In this document: positions 50,792-59,419 of the stretch, piece after piece
Position numbering within the stretch: the stretch's first letter is position 1
Layout: every line of letters begins with the position of its first letter
Source of the DNA: Agromyces soli
GTDB taxonomy: Bacteria > Actinomycetota > Actinomycetes > Actinomycetales > Microbacteriaceae
Reading direction: 5' to 3'
Assembly: GCF_022811605.1 (NCBI RefSeq)
Contig: NZ_CP094533.1
Span: 3,348,001 to 3,412,000, forward strand
Length of the DNA: 64,000 bases
The notes under the pieces: model-generated
What the model saw: only the letters and a program-made list of their open reading frames with translations
The model's database searches: none
What the model was told of the DNA's origin: nothing
Program-made: the position numbers and the translations under genes

Positions 50792-51652
50792 TCAGCGCAG
50801 GCTCTTCGTGTGCCAGACCGTCTTCGTCTCGGTGAAGCCGACGATGCGCTCGAGGCTCGGCGCCGCGGCGTCCGTCCCCTGCTCGGGGCGGTGCACCCGC
50901 TTCAGGGTGTCGGCCGCCGCGATCTCGAGGTCGATCCAGTCGAGCGCGCCCGCGCCGACGAGGTCGAGCGCGTTGACGTCGGCGTGGCTCGCGAGCCACG
51001 GGGCGATCTCGGCGGGCGAGCCCGTGAGCACGTTGACGACGCCCTTCGGCACGTCGCTCGTGGCGAGCACCTCGGCGAGCGAGATGGCCGACAGCGGGAA
51101 GCGCTCGCTCGCGACGACGACGACCGCGTTGCCGGCGACGAGCGCGGGGGCGACCGCCGAGACGAGGCCGAGGAGCGCGGAATCCTGCGGCGCGACGATC
51201 GCGACGACCCCCGTGGGTTCCGGCACCGAGAGGTTGAAGTAGGGGCCGGCGACCGGGTTGGCGTTGCCCGCGACCTGTGCGAACTTGTCGGCCCAGCCCG
51301 CGTACCAGACCCAGCGGTCGATGGCCTCGTCGACCTGCGCGCCGGCCGCGGCGCGGGAGACGCCCTCGGCCTCCTCGATCTCGGCGACGAACTGGGCCCG
51401 GCGGCCCTCGAGCAGCTCGGCGATGCGGTAGAGCACCTGGCCGCGGTTGTAGGCGGTGGCGCCGGCCCAGCCCGCGACGGCGCCGCGGGCCGCGACGACC
51501 GCGTCCCTGGCGTCCTTGCGCGAGGCCTTCGCCGCGTTGGCGAGGAACCCGCCCGACGCGTTCGTCACCTCGTAGGTGCGGCCCGACTCGCTGCGGGGGA
51601 AGGCCCCGCCGATGAACAGCTTGTACGTCTTCGGCACGGTGAGGCGGCTCAC
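50792..51652 (-). CDS. Truncated aldehyde dehydrogenase-family protein without catalytic cysteine
   Basis: 286 residues, covering only the N-terminal and cofactor-binding part of an ALDH: KLFIGGAFPRSESGRTYEV, VYAGWADKFAQ, VAIVAPQDSALLGLVSAVAPALVAGNAVVV. It ends shortly after LVGAGALDWIDLE and never reaches the ELGG base, the GQxC nucleophile or the C-terminal oligomerisation part. A short ALDH like this following deoC and a full ALDH is recurrent in actinobacteria (from memory), so it is likely a stable partner rather than a pseudogene. ATGA overlap with the full ALDH. Confidence 0.85.
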   Translation of the reverse strand: MSRLTVPKTYKLFIGGAFPRSESGRTYEVTNASGGFLANAAKASRKDARDAVVAARGAVAGWAGATAYNRGQVLYRIAELLEGRRAQFVAEIEEAEGVSRAAAGAQVDEAIDRWVWYAGWADKFAQVAGNANPVAGPYFNLSVPEPTGVVAIVAPQDSALLGLVSAVAPALVAGNAVVVVASERFPLSAISLAEVLATSDVPKGVVNVLTGSPAEIAPWLASHADVNALDLVGAGALDWIDLEIAAADTLKRVHRPEQGTDAAAPSLERIVGFTETKTVWHTKSLR

Positions 51653-53238
51653 TTCGCGGCTCCCTTCTCAGCGGACTTGCTCGATCGACGGCTCCGCTTC
51701 GCGGGGGCCGGCTTCGCCTCGGCATCCGCCTTCGCGGCGGGGCTCGCCTTCGCGGCGGGCGCGGCGGATGCCTCGACGGCGCGCGCGGCGCGCGCGCTGC
51801 GGCTCGTGGCGGGCGCGAGGTAGGCGCCGAGCCCGTGCCGGCCGCCCTCGCGGCCGTAGCCGGACTCCTTGTAGCCGCCGAACGGGCTCGCGGGGTCGAA
51901 GCGGTTGAAGGTGTTCGCCCAGATGACGCCCGCCCGGAGCTGATCGGCGACCGCGAGGATGCGGCTGCCCTTGTCGCTCCAGATGCCGGCCGAGAGGCCG
52001 TACGGGGTGTTGTTCGCCTTCGCGATCGCCTCCTGCGGGGTGCGGAAGCTCAGCACCGAGAGCACCGGGCCGAACACCTCCTCGCGGGCGATGCGGTGGC
52101 TCGTCTCGACGCCCGTGAAGATCGTCGGCGCGAACCAGAAGCCCTCGGCGGGCAGCTCGCACGGTGCGCTCCAGCGCTCGGCGCCCTCGGCCACGCCGAC
52201 GTCGCTGAGCTCGCGGATGCGGGCGAGCTGCGCGGCGGAGTTGATGGCGCCGATGTCGGTGTTCTTGTCGAGCGGGTCGCCGAGGCGGAGCGTGGAGAGG
52301 CGCTGCTTCAGCCGGTCGACGACCTCGTCGTGGATGTTCTCCTGCACGAGCAGGCGGCTGCCGGCGCAGCACACGTGCCCCTGGTTGAAGAAGATGCCGT
52401 TGACGATGCCCTCGATCGCCTGGTCGATGGGCGCGTCGTCGAAGACGATGTTCGCCGCCTTGCCGCCGAGCTCGAGGGTGACCTTCTTCTGCGTGCCGGC
52501 GACCTGCTTCGCGATCGCCCGGCCGACGCCCGTCGAGCCGGTGAAGGCGACCTTGTCGACGTCGGCGGCGACGAGCGCCGCGCCCGTCTCGCCCGCGCCG
52601 GTGACGATGTTCACGACGCCGGCGGGCAGCTCGGCCTGCTGCAGGATCTCGGCGAAGAGCAGCGCCGTGAGCGGGGTCGTCTCGGCCGGCTTCAGCACGA
52701 CCGTGTTGCCCGCGGCGAGCGCCGGCGCGATCTTCCACGCGAGCATGAGCAGCGGGAAGTTCCACGGGATGACCTGCCCGGCGACGCCGAGGGCGCGCGG
52801 GTCGGCCCCGAGGCCAGCGTGGTCGAGCTTGTCGGCCCAGCCCGCGTAGTAGAAGAACCAGGCGGCGACGAGCGGCACGTCGACGTCGCGCGACTCCTTG
52901 ATCGGCTTGCCGTTGTCGAGCGACTCGGCGACCGCGAGCTCGCGGGCGCGCTCCTGCACGAGGCGGGCGATGCGGAAGAGGTACTTGCCGCGGTCCCGGC
53001 CGCTCATCTTCGACCAGACCCGCTCGTAGGCGCGCCGGGCGGCGGCGACGGCGTCGGCCACGTCCTCCGCGTTGGCCGAGGCGATCTCGGCGATCCGCTC
53101 CTCGCTCGCCGGGGAGATCGTCTGGAACGGCGTGCCGCGGCCGTCGACGAACTCGCCGTCGATGAAGAGGCCGTAGCGGTCGCGGAGCGACAGGATGGCC
53201 CGGGACTCCGGGGCCGGTGCGTATTCGAGGAAGCTCAT
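51649..53238 (-). CDS. Aldehyde dehydrogenase
   Basis: 529 residues. Complete ALDH: GVAGQVIPWNFPLLML, VLKPAETTPLTAL, FTGSTGVGR, base Glu in VTLELGGKAANIV, catalytic Cys in NQGHVCCAGS, EEVFGPVLSVLSF. A 50-residue Ala/Lys-rich C-terminal tail (KASPAAKADAEAKPAPAKRSRRSSKSAEKG) follows, unusual for the family and basic. In the operon with deoC it most likely oxidises acetaldehyde released from deoxyribose 5-phosphate to acetate. ATG start at MSFLEYAP; overlaps the next gene by 4 nt. Confidence 0.92.
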   Translation of the reverse strand: MSFLEYAPAPESRAILSLRDRYGLFIDGEFVDGRGTPFQTISPASEERIAEIASANAEDVADAVAAARRAYERVWSKMSGRDRGKYLFRIARLVQERARELAVAESLDNGKPIKESRDVDVPLVAAWFFYYAGWADKLDHAGLGADPRALGVAGQVIPWNFPLLMLAWKIAPALAAGNTVVLKPAETTPLTALLFAEILQQAELPAGVVNIVTGAGETGAALVAADVDKVAFTGSTGVGRAIAKQVAGTQKKVTLELGGKAANIVFDDAPIDQAIEGIVNGIFFNQGHVCCAGSRLLVQENIHDEVVDRLKQRLSTLRLGDPLDKNTDIGAINSAAQLARIRELSDVGVAEGAERWSAPCELPAEGFWFAPTIFTGVETSHRIAREEVFGPVLSVLSFRTPQEAIAKANNTPYGLSAGIWSDKGSRILAVADQLRAGVIWANTFNRFDPASPFGGYKESGYGREGGRHGLGAYLAPATSRSARAARAVEASAAPAAKASPAAKADAEAKPAPAKRSRRSSKSAEKGAAK

Positions 53239-53255
53239 CTCAGGTCTCGTCTCGG

Positions 53256-54263
53256 TCAGTCGATGGTCACGTAGTCGGCGCCGGAGTAGTGCCCGCTCGC
53301 GAGCTTCTGGCGCTGCAGCAGCACGTCGTTCAGCAGGCTGGAGGCGCCGAAGCGGAAGAGGTGCGGCACGAGCCACTCCTCGCCCACGGTCTCGGCGACG
53401 GTGACGAGGTACTTGATGGCGTCCTTCGAGGTGCGGATGCCGCCGGCCGGCTTCACGCCCACCTTGTGGCCGGTGAGGCGGTGCCAGTCGCGGACGACCT
53501 CGAGCATCAGCAGGGTCACGGGCAGGGTCGCGGCGGGCTGCACCTTGCCGGTCGAGGTCTTGATGAAGTCGCCGCCGGCGAGGATCGAGAGCCAGGAGGC
53601 GCGGCGCACGTTGTCGTACGTCACGAGCTCGCCGGTCTCGAGGATCACCTTGAGGCTCGCGCTCGTGCCGTCGGGACGGCGGCAGGCCTCTTTCACGGCG
53701 GCGATCTGGTCGAAGACGAGCCCGTAGCGACCGGCGAGGAACGCCCCGCGGTCGATCACCATGTCGATCTCGTCGGCGCCGGCCGCGACGGCCTCGGCCG
53801 TGTCGGCGAGCTTGATGTCGAGCGAGGAGCGGCCGGACGGGAAGGCGGTCGCGACCGCCGCGACCGAGATGCCGCCGTCGTCGGGGTCGCCGTGGGCGGC
53901 ACCGAGCGCCTCGACCGCGTACGGGACCATGTCGCCGTAGACGCAGACGGCGGCGACCCGCGGGGTGCCGGGCTCGGCGGGGTCGGGGTTCTGCGCCTTC
54001 GCGACGAGCGAGCGCACCTTGCCGGGGGTGTCCGCCCCCTCGAGCGTGGTCAGGTCGATGAGCGAGATGATGCGGTCGAGGGCCCAGGCCTTCGAGCTGG
54101 TCTTGACGGAGCGGGTGCCGAGCGCGGCCGCCCGCTGTTCGAGGCCGACCGCGTCGACGCCGGGGATGCCGTGCAGATAGCGGCGGAGCGTCGCGTCGTC
54201 GGGGTCGCCGCCGAGCACGGCGAGCGCGCGCTCGCGGGCGGTGACGAGGGTGGTGCCAGTCAT
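53256..54263 (-). CDS. deoC: Deoxyribose-phosphate aldolase
   Basis: 335-residue DERA of the long type: SLIDLTTLEG, VAAVCVYGDMV, VAAVATAFPSG, GADEIDMVIDRGAF (catalytic Asp), LKVILETGEL, FIKTSTGKVQPAAT (Schiff-base Lys in KTSTG) and GVKPAGGIRTSKDAI (second Lys). Cleaves 2-deoxyribose 5-phosphate into acetaldehyde and glyceraldehyde 3-phosphate. The regulator lies 62 bp upstream; the two ALDHs follow at 17 bp and 4-bp overlap, making one operon. Confidence 0.94.
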   Translation of the reverse strand: MTGTTLVTARERALAVLGGDPDDATLRRYLHGIPGVDAVGLEQRAAALGTRSVKTSSKAWALDRIISLIDLTTLEGADTPGKVRSLVAKAQNPDPAEPGTPRVAAVCVYGDMVPYAVEALGAAHGDPDDGGISVAAVATAFPSGRSSLDIKLADTAEAVAAGADEIDMVIDRGAFLAGRYGLVFDQIAAVKEACRRPDGTSASLKVILETGELVTYDNVRRASWLSILAGGDFIKTSTGKVQPAATLPVTLLMLEVVRDWHRLTGHKVGVKPAGGIRTSKDAIKYLVTVAETVGEEWLVPHLFRFGASSLLNDVLLQRQKLASGHYSGADYVTID

Positions 54264-54325
54264 CGTGGGTGACCTGCCTTCCGGCTGTTGTGGCGATACG
54301 TGGTTCGTGGGGAGGTGCGCGGCGT

Positions 54326-55270
54326 TCAGCCGTCGAGGAGGTGGAGCGCCGTGGCCTCGTCGGTGACGAGCACGGTGCACAGCCCGCTGCGCACGACCGC
54401 GTCGGCGACGGGATGCTTCGCCTGACCGGCGATGACGGCGATGGCGAGCGGGGCCTGGCGGAGCTCGTCGAGAGTGAGCCCGACGGTGCGCGCGTCGAGC
54501 GCGGGGTCGACGATGTTGCCGTCGGAGTCGAGGTAGCGGCCGACGACGTCGCCGACGGCGCCCTTCGCGACGAGGAGGTCCACGTCGGAGACGGAGAGGT
54601 ACCCGCTCTCGACGTGCACCGAGCTCTCGTCGGCGGCGCCTGCGCTGAAGAGGTAGGCGTCGGCGGAGCGGGCGAGCTCGATCACGCCCGCGACGACGCG
54701 ATCGGACTCGATGGCCTGCTTCGTCTCGAGCCGCTCGAGGATGGCGGGGCTCGGCAGCAGGGTGGCCTGCCCTCCGCCCTTCTGGGCGATGCCGACGGCG
54801 GTGGCCGCGGCGGTGCCCGGTCGTCGGTTCAGGCTCACGCCGCCGTTGATCTGCACGACGTTCACGCCGGTCGCCCAGCCGTTGCGGAGGTGCTGCGAGA
54901 TCTCGTAGAGCGTGCGGCCCCAGCTCACGCCGAGGGTGCGCGGCACCGGGCGCAGCGCGGTGAGGTAGTCGGCCGCGGCCTGGGCCGTGCGGGCCTGCAA
55001 CTCCTCGGGGCCGGCGACCCCGGCGGAGGAGACGACGATCGCGTCGCTCAGCCCGCGCTCCTCGCGCAGGCGGCGCTCGATCGGCAGGCGCCGGGCTCGC
55101 GGGTGCAGGATCTCGATGCGGATGAACCCGCGCTGCTTGGCCTGGGCGAGCAGCCGGCCGACCTTCCAGCGGGTCAGGCGCAGCGCCTGACCGATCTCGT
55201 CCTGGGTCTTGTTCTCTTCGTAGTAGAGCTCAGCGGCCCGGATCGACAGCAGCTCATCGGTCTCGTCCAT
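54326..55270 (-). CDS. SorC/DeoR-type sugar-binding transcriptional regulator
   Basis: 314 residues. N-terminal HTH (IRAAELYYEENKTQDEIGQALRLTRWKVGRLLAQAKQRGFI) and a C-terminal sugar-binding SorC domain with GVSWGRTLYEI, VQINGGVSLN, and VHVESGYLSVSDVDLLVAKGAVGDVVGRYLDSDG. As first gene of the deoC operon it probably responds to deoxyribose 5-phosphate, like DeoR of Bacillus. AAGGAG is 6 nt before the ATG. A sigma-70-like promoter and an inverted repeat lie upstream. Confidence 0.9.
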   Translation of the reverse strand: MDETDELLSIRAAELYYEENKTQDEIGQALRLTRWKVGRLLAQAKQRGFIRIEILHPRARRLPIERRLREERGLSDAIVVSSAGVAGPEELQARTAQAAADYLTALRPVPRTLGVSWGRTLYEISQHLRNGWATGVNVVQINGGVSLNRRPGTAAATAVGIAQKGGGQATLLPSPAILERLETKQAIESDRVVAGVIELARSADAYLFSAGAADESSVHVESGYLSVSDVDLLVAKGAVGDVVGRYLDSDGNIVDPALDARTVGLTLDELRQAPLAIAVIAGQAKHPVADAVVRSGLCTVLVTDEATALHLLDG

Positions 55271-55291
55271 CCGACTCCTTCCCCTCGTTCC

Positions 55292-55350
55292 AGGGTAGGC
55301 ACCGGATCCGCGCCCAGCAACACTCGCAGGTGATTCTGCTCACATGAGCA
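55292..55350 (-). promoter_or_regulatory. Promoter and operator candidate of the deo operon
   Basis: On the minus strand, TTGCTG (55315-55320) and TACCCT (55292-55297) are separated by exactly 17 nt, a good sigma-70-type promoter about 22 bp before the regulator's start codon. TGCTCA-CA-TGAGCA (55337-55350) is a perfect inverted repeat just upstream of the -35 box, in the position expected for autoregulation by the SorC-type protein. Confidence 0.6.
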
Positions 55351-55425
55351 ACACGGGCCGGCGGCGCACGCGCGCGAGCACGGCGGCGAGGCATCCACCG
55401 CGGAGCCCGCGACCGGCGCGGACGC

Positions 55426-56643
55426 TCAGCGCCGCTCGTCCTCCAGGTACCGCGGCCGCGCCACGACGGCCCCGGCGACCGCGGCCGGCAGGGTCGAGAC
55501 GAGCAGCAGCAGGAGCGGCCACGTCCAGCCGCCGCTCGCCTCGTGCAGCAGGCCGACGACGAGCGGGCCCACCGCGACGACGAGATACCCCGCCGACTGC
55601 ACGAAGCCGCTCAGGGCGACCGCACCCTCGTGACTGCGCGTGCGGAGATTGATGAGCACGAGCGACAACGGGAACAGCATCGGACCGCAGCCGACGAGGG
55701 CGACCCAGAGCCAGCTCGCCTGCCCCGGCGCGAGCAGGAGGCCCAGGTAGCCGCAGACGAACACGAGCACCGCGAACCAGACGAGCAGCCGGATCCGGCC
55801 GAAGCGCACCGCGAGCACCGGGACGAAGAGCCCAGCCGGGATCCCCATCGCCGCGTAGAGGGAGAGCAGCGCGCCCGACTCCGCCGGAGCGGTGCCCGCG
55901 ATGTCGTGCAGGATCTCGGGCAGCCAGGCGAACGCCGAGTAGGCGTTGAAGCCGGCGACCGCGAAGACGACGAGCAGCGCCCAGCCGAGGGGCGAGCGCG
56001 CGGCCCGGGCGAGCAGCCCGGGCTGCGGCTCCTCCGGCTGGCTGTCGACGCCCGCCGCCGGCCGCGCGAGCAGCAGCGCCCACGGCACGAGCGCGACCGC
56101 CGCGACAACGGCCCACTCCCCCACCGACACCCGCCAACCGGCCGCCTCGGCCACCGGTTCGGCCAGCAGGGGCGGAACGAGCGTGCTCACCGACATCGCC
56201 GTGACGTAGACCGTCGTCATGAGCCCGATCCGAGCCGGGAAGTAGCGCTTCACGAGCGGGGGCAGCAGCACGTTGCCGACGCCCATCGCCGCGAAGGTCG
56301 CGACGCTCGCCACGACGAGCTGCACGCCGTCCGCGGCGAGACCGCGCCAGGCCAGCCCGGCCGTCAGCAGCACGAGGGAGGCCACGAGGGTGCGTTCGAG
56401 GCCGAACCGGCGCGCCACGAGCGGCGTCAGGATGCCGAAGGCCGCGTAGCACAGCGGCGGCAGCATGCCGAGGAAGCCGATGAACGCCGGGCTCAGTGCG
56501 ATGTCCTCGGCGACCCGGCCGAGCACCGGCGAGAGCGCCGCGACGGCCGTGCGCAGGTTGAACGCGACGAGCACGATGCCGAGGAGGGCGAGCAGCCGGC
56601 CCCGCCACGGAGCGCGAGGCGAGGGCGGACCCGCGGGGGCCAC
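55426..56643 (-). CDS. MFS transporter (CynX/NimT-like)
   Basis: 405 residues, 12 helices. FNLRTAVAALSPVLGRVAEDI (the N-R-x-A start of the cyanate/nitroimidazole transporter group), FGILTPLVARRFGLERTL, MGVGNVLLPPLVKRYFP, and in the second half GFNAYSAFAWLPEIL, MGIPAGLFVPVLAVRFGR. Probably a proton-driven efflux or small-organic-anion carrier; substrate unknown. GTG start placed 2 nt after the ribF stop, so it is likely part of the ribF transcript. Confidence 0.87.
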   Translation of the reverse strand: MAPAGPPSPRAPWRGRLLALLGIVLVAFNLRTAVAALSPVLGRVAEDIALSPAFIGFLGMLPPLCYAAFGILTPLVARRFGLERTLVASLVLLTAGLAWRGLAADGVQLVVASVATFAAMGVGNVLLPPLVKRYFPARIGLMTTVYVTAMSVSTLVPPLLAEPVAEAAGWRVSVGEWAVVAAVALVPWALLLARPAAGVDSQPEEPQPGLLARAARSPLGWALLVVFAVAGFNAYSAFAWLPEILHDIAGTAPAESGALLSLYAAMGIPAGLFVPVLAVRFGRIRLLVWFAVLVFVCGYLGLLLAPGQASWLWVALVGCGPMLFPLSLVLINLRTRSHEGAVALSGFVQSAGYLVVAVGPLVVGLLHEASGGWTWPLLLLLVSTLPAAVAGAVVARPRYLEDERR

Positions 56644-56645
56644 GC

Positions 56646-57581
56646 TCAGCCCAGCAGGATGGTGCGGATGCGGTCGACGTCGTCCTGGATGGTCGCGATC
56701 AGGTCTGGGATGGTCGTGAACGCCACCATCCCGCGGATCCGCTCGACGAACTCGACGTCGACGAGGTGGTCGTACAGGTCGAGCTCGCGATCGAGCACGT
56801 ACGCCTCGACCTGCTTCTTCGGCACGCCCTCGAAGGTCGGGTTGTCGCCGACGGAGATCGCCGCCGGATACCGGACGCCGGCGTCGGTCAGCCAGCCGGC
56901 GTACACGCCGTCGCCCGGGATGAGTCCCTCCGACTCCGGCGAGAGGTTGGCCGTCGGGAAGCCGAGCTCCCGGCCGCGCGCGGCGCCGTGCACCACGACG
57001 CCGCTCACCGTGGGCCGGTGCCCGCCGAGCAGCTCGGCGGCACGGGCGACGTCGCCCTCGTCGAGCATCTCGCGCACCCAGGTCGAGGAGACCCGGCGTT
57101 CGCCGTCGGGCCGGATGTCGCCCAGCACCTCGACCGTGAAGCCGTGCCCCTCGCCGAGGCGCTCGAGCAGGGCGACGTCGCCGGCGCCCCTGGCCCCGAA
57201 GCGGAAGTCCTCGCCGACGAGCAGCGCCTTCGCGCCGAGCGCGCCGACGAGGATGCGCTCGACGAACTCCTCGGCCGGCACCGAGGCCAGCACCCGGTCG
57301 AAGTGCAGCAGCAGCGTGGCGTCGAGCCCGGTCGTCGCGAGCAGCTCGAGCTTCTGCCTCGTGCTCACGAGAGAGGCCGGGCACTTGTCTGGCGCGAGGA
57401 GCGCGAGCGGATTGCGGTCGAAGGTGACGGCGACCGCGGCGAGCTGCCGCTCCGCCGCGATCTCGCGCAGTCGCCCGATGACGGCGCGGTGCCCGACGTG
57501 CACGCCGTCGAACTTGCCGATCGTGACGGCAGCGGGCCCGAACCCCGCCGGGACTCCGGCGAGGTCGTCGAAGACCCTCAC
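56646..57581 (-). CDS. ribF: Bifunctional riboflavin kinase/FAD synthetase
   Basis: 311 residues. N-terminal nucleotidyltransferase: VTIGKFDGVHVGHRAVIGRL, VTFDRNPLALLAPDKCP, LLVGEDFRFGARGAGD, SSTWVREMLDEGDV; C-terminal riboflavin kinase: GHRPTVSGVVVHGAARGRELGFPTANL, PGDGVYAGWL, SVGDNPTFEG, and the DHLVDVEFVERIRGM segment. Makes FMN and FAD. GTG start overlapping the stop of the preceding membrane protein (GTGA). Member of the truB-ribF group of the dispersed infB-pnp series. Confidence 0.95.
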   Translation of the reverse strand: MRVFDDLAGVPAGFGPAAVTIGKFDGVHVGHRAVIGRLREIAAERQLAAVAVTFDRNPLALLAPDKCPASLVSTRQKLELLATTGLDATLLLHFDRVLASVPAEEFVERILVGALGAKALLVGEDFRFGARGAGDVALLERLGEGHGFTVEVLGDIRPDGERRVSSTWVREMLDEGDVARAAELLGGHRPTVSGVVVHGAARGRELGFPTANLSPESEGLIPGDGVYAGWLTDAGVRYPAAISVGDNPTFEGVPKKQVEAYVLDRELDLYDHLVDVEFVERIRGMVAFTTIPDLIATIQDDVDRIRTILLG

Positions 57582-58057
57582 GAGGCCGGCCGTTCGGCGG
57601 CGACGGCGAGCGGGGTTTCGGCCGGCGTGCCGGCGGCCGGGCGGTGCTTCGCGAGCCACCACATGCCGAGCACCGGAAGCACGAGCGGGATGAACAGGTA
57701 CCCGCGGCCGTACCAGGACCACACCGTGTCGTGCGGGAACAGCCCCGGCAGCACGACGCTCAGCGTGCCGACGACGAGGACGCCGGTGAACTCGAAGACG
57801 ATCGTCGCCCAGGCGACGCGGTACCAGCCGCGGCCCGAGCGGACGAGGGCGATCGTCGCGATCACGTAGACGACGGCGGCGAGCGCGGAGAGGGCGTAGG
57901 CGAGCGGCGCCTCGTCGAACTTCTGCACGATCTGCACGAAGGAACGGCCGAGGGCCGCGAGGGCGAGCACGCCGTAGACGGCGACGAGGACGCGGCCGAT
58001 GCCGCTCATCCGCCGACGCGCGGCGGGCGCGGCCGGGCTCTGGGGTGCGCTGTTCAT
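57578..58057 (-). CDS. Hypothetical four-TM membrane protein
   Basis: 159 residues with four hydrophobic helices (roughly 22-42, 55-73, 84-105, 118-136), flanked by an Arg/Ala-rich N-terminus and a Pro/Ala-rich C-terminus. The ending HDTVWSWYGRGYLFIPLVLPVLGMWWLAK is conserved-looking. Not recognised as a known transporter or enzyme. It ends inside the ribF start (4-bp overlap) and follows truB and another small membrane gene; its conserved position suggests a function linked to the operon, but none can be named. Confidence 0.8.
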   Translation of the reverse strand: MNSAPQSPAAPAARRRMSGIGRVLVAVYGVLALAALGRSFVQIVQKFDEAPLAYALSALAAVVYVIATIALVRSGRGWYRVAWATIVFEFTGVLVVGTLSVVLPGLFPHDTVWSWYGRGYLFIPLVLPVLGMWWLAKHRPAAGTPAETPLAVAAERPAS

Positions 58058-58102
58058 GTCGCTTCGATTCTCTCAGACGCGCCGACGATGCGGCGCACGG
58101 GG

Positions 58103-58471
58103 TCAGAGCCCCTGGACGGTCCAGATCTGCAGCATCCGGTACACCATGACGCCCACGGAGAAGGCGGCGACGCCGAGCACGACCGTCGACCAGCGGTTGC
58201 GCTCGAGCAGCGCCCACAGCGCGGCCGCCGGGGGCAGCAGCAGGGCGCTCACGAGATAGGTGTAGAACTCGAGCACGCTGCCGCTCGGCGCGTTCCCGAA
58301 CGCGGGCGCGAGCAGCGCGACGACGAGCTGCGCGACGAGCAGCAGCTCGACGAGGGCGAGCGCGCCGATGGTGAGGTCGCTGGGCTTGCGTCCTGCGAGG
58401 CCCAGGACGAGGCAGAGCAGGCCCGCCGCGACGGCGACGCCGAGCTGCACCCAGGTGTACCACTCGATCAT
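58103..58471 (-). CDS. Hypothetical four-TM membrane protein
   Basis: 122 residues, almost entirely four membrane helices: WVQLGVAVAAGLLCLVLGLAG, TIGALALVELLLVAQLVVALL, FYTYLVSALLLPPAAALWALLE and STVVLGVAAFSVGVMVYRMLQIW. ATG overlaps the truB stop (ATGA). Family not recognised; together with the next gene it forms a pair of small membrane proteins between truB and ribF. Confidence 0.82.
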   Translation of the reverse strand: MIEWYTWVQLGVAVAAGLLCLVLGLAGRKPSDLTIGALALVELLLVAQLVVALLAPAFGNAPSGSVLEFYTYLVSALLLPPAAALWALLERNRWSTVVLGVAAFSVGVMVYRMLQIWTVQGL

Positions 58472-59364
58472 GGGGTCGTCTCCTCCTGGGGGAAGCCGGT
58501 GATGACGCGGAGCTCGTCGCCGCGGCGCTCGACGATGGCCACGAGCCGATCGGCGGGACCGATCGCTGCGAGCGGCTGCTTCGTCGGGGCCTCGCCGGCG
58601 GGGATGCGCTTGCCGTGGCCGAGGTCGATGGTCTGCTGCGCGTCGATCGACACGACCGGCAGCGCGCGTCGCGCCGCCTCGGCGGGGCTCAGGATGCGCG
58701 CGGCGACGTCCAGTCCGTCGAGCGGTGCGGCCTGCTCGACCGGGAAGCTGCCGATTCTGGTGCGGCGGAGCGCCGTCAGATGCCCGCCGACGCCGAGGCC
58801 CGCGCCGAGGTCGCGGGCGAGCGCCCGGATGTAGGTGCCCGAGCTGCAGTCGACGCGCACGTCGAGGTCGAGGTGGCCGTCGGCGCGGCGGAGCTCGAGC
58901 AGCTCGAACGCCGAGACCGTGACGCGCCGGGGCGCGAGTTCGACCTGCTCCCCCGCGCGGACGCGGTCGTAGGCGCGCCGTCCGTCGACCTTCACGGCGC
59001 TCACGGAGCTCGGCACCTGCTCGATCTCGCCGGTGAGCGCCGCCATGCCGGCGGCGATCGCCCGGTCGGCGACGGCGGCGACGCGCGCCGGGTCGGCCGC
59101 CTCGTGCGGTTCGCCCTCGGCGTCGTCGCTCGTGGTGCCCCAGCCGAGGCGGATGGTCGCGAGGTACTGCTTGTCGAGACCGACGAGGTAGTGCAGCAGG
59201 CGGGTGGAGCCGCCGACGCCGAGCAGGAGGAGCCCCGTCGCCATCGGGTCGAGCGTGCCGGCGTGGCCCACCCGGCGGGTGCCGGCGAGGCGGCGGACGC
59301 GCGCGACGACGTCGTGGCTCGTGATCCCCTGCGGCTTGTCGACGAGGAGGAGGCCGCTGTTCAC
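58468..59364 (-). CDS. truB: tRNA pseudouridine(55) synthase
   Basis: 298 residues. LLLVDKPQGITSHDVVARVR, GHAGTLDPMATGLLLLGVG (catalytic D39), KQYLATIRLGWGTTSDDAEG, PSSVSAVKVDGRRAYDRVR, DVRVDCSSGTYIRALARDLG, and a short C-terminal PUA-like part. Makes pseudouridine 55 of the tRNA T-arm. GTG start preceded at 7 nt by TAGCCT, suggesting a leaderless transcript that continues through the two membrane genes, ribF and the MFS gene. Confidence 0.95.
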   Translation of the reverse strand: MNSGLLLVDKPQGITSHDVVARVRRLAGTRRVGHAGTLDPMATGLLLLGVGGSTRLLHYLVGLDKQYLATIRLGWGTTSDDAEGEPHEAADPARVAAVADRAIAAGMAALTGEIEQVPSSVSAVKVDGRRAYDRVRAGEQVELAPRRVTVSAFELLELRRADGHLDLDVRVDCSSGTYIRALARDLGAGLGVGGHLTALRRTRIGSFPVEQAAPLDGLDVAARILSPAEAARRALPVVSIDAQQTIDLGHGKRIPAGEAPTKQPLAAIGPADRLVAIVERRGDELRVITGFPQEETTP

Positions 59365-59419
59365 GCCGACCAGGCTAACAGTCGTCCGCGGGCCGGGCCG
59401 CCGCCCCTACGCTGGGAGG

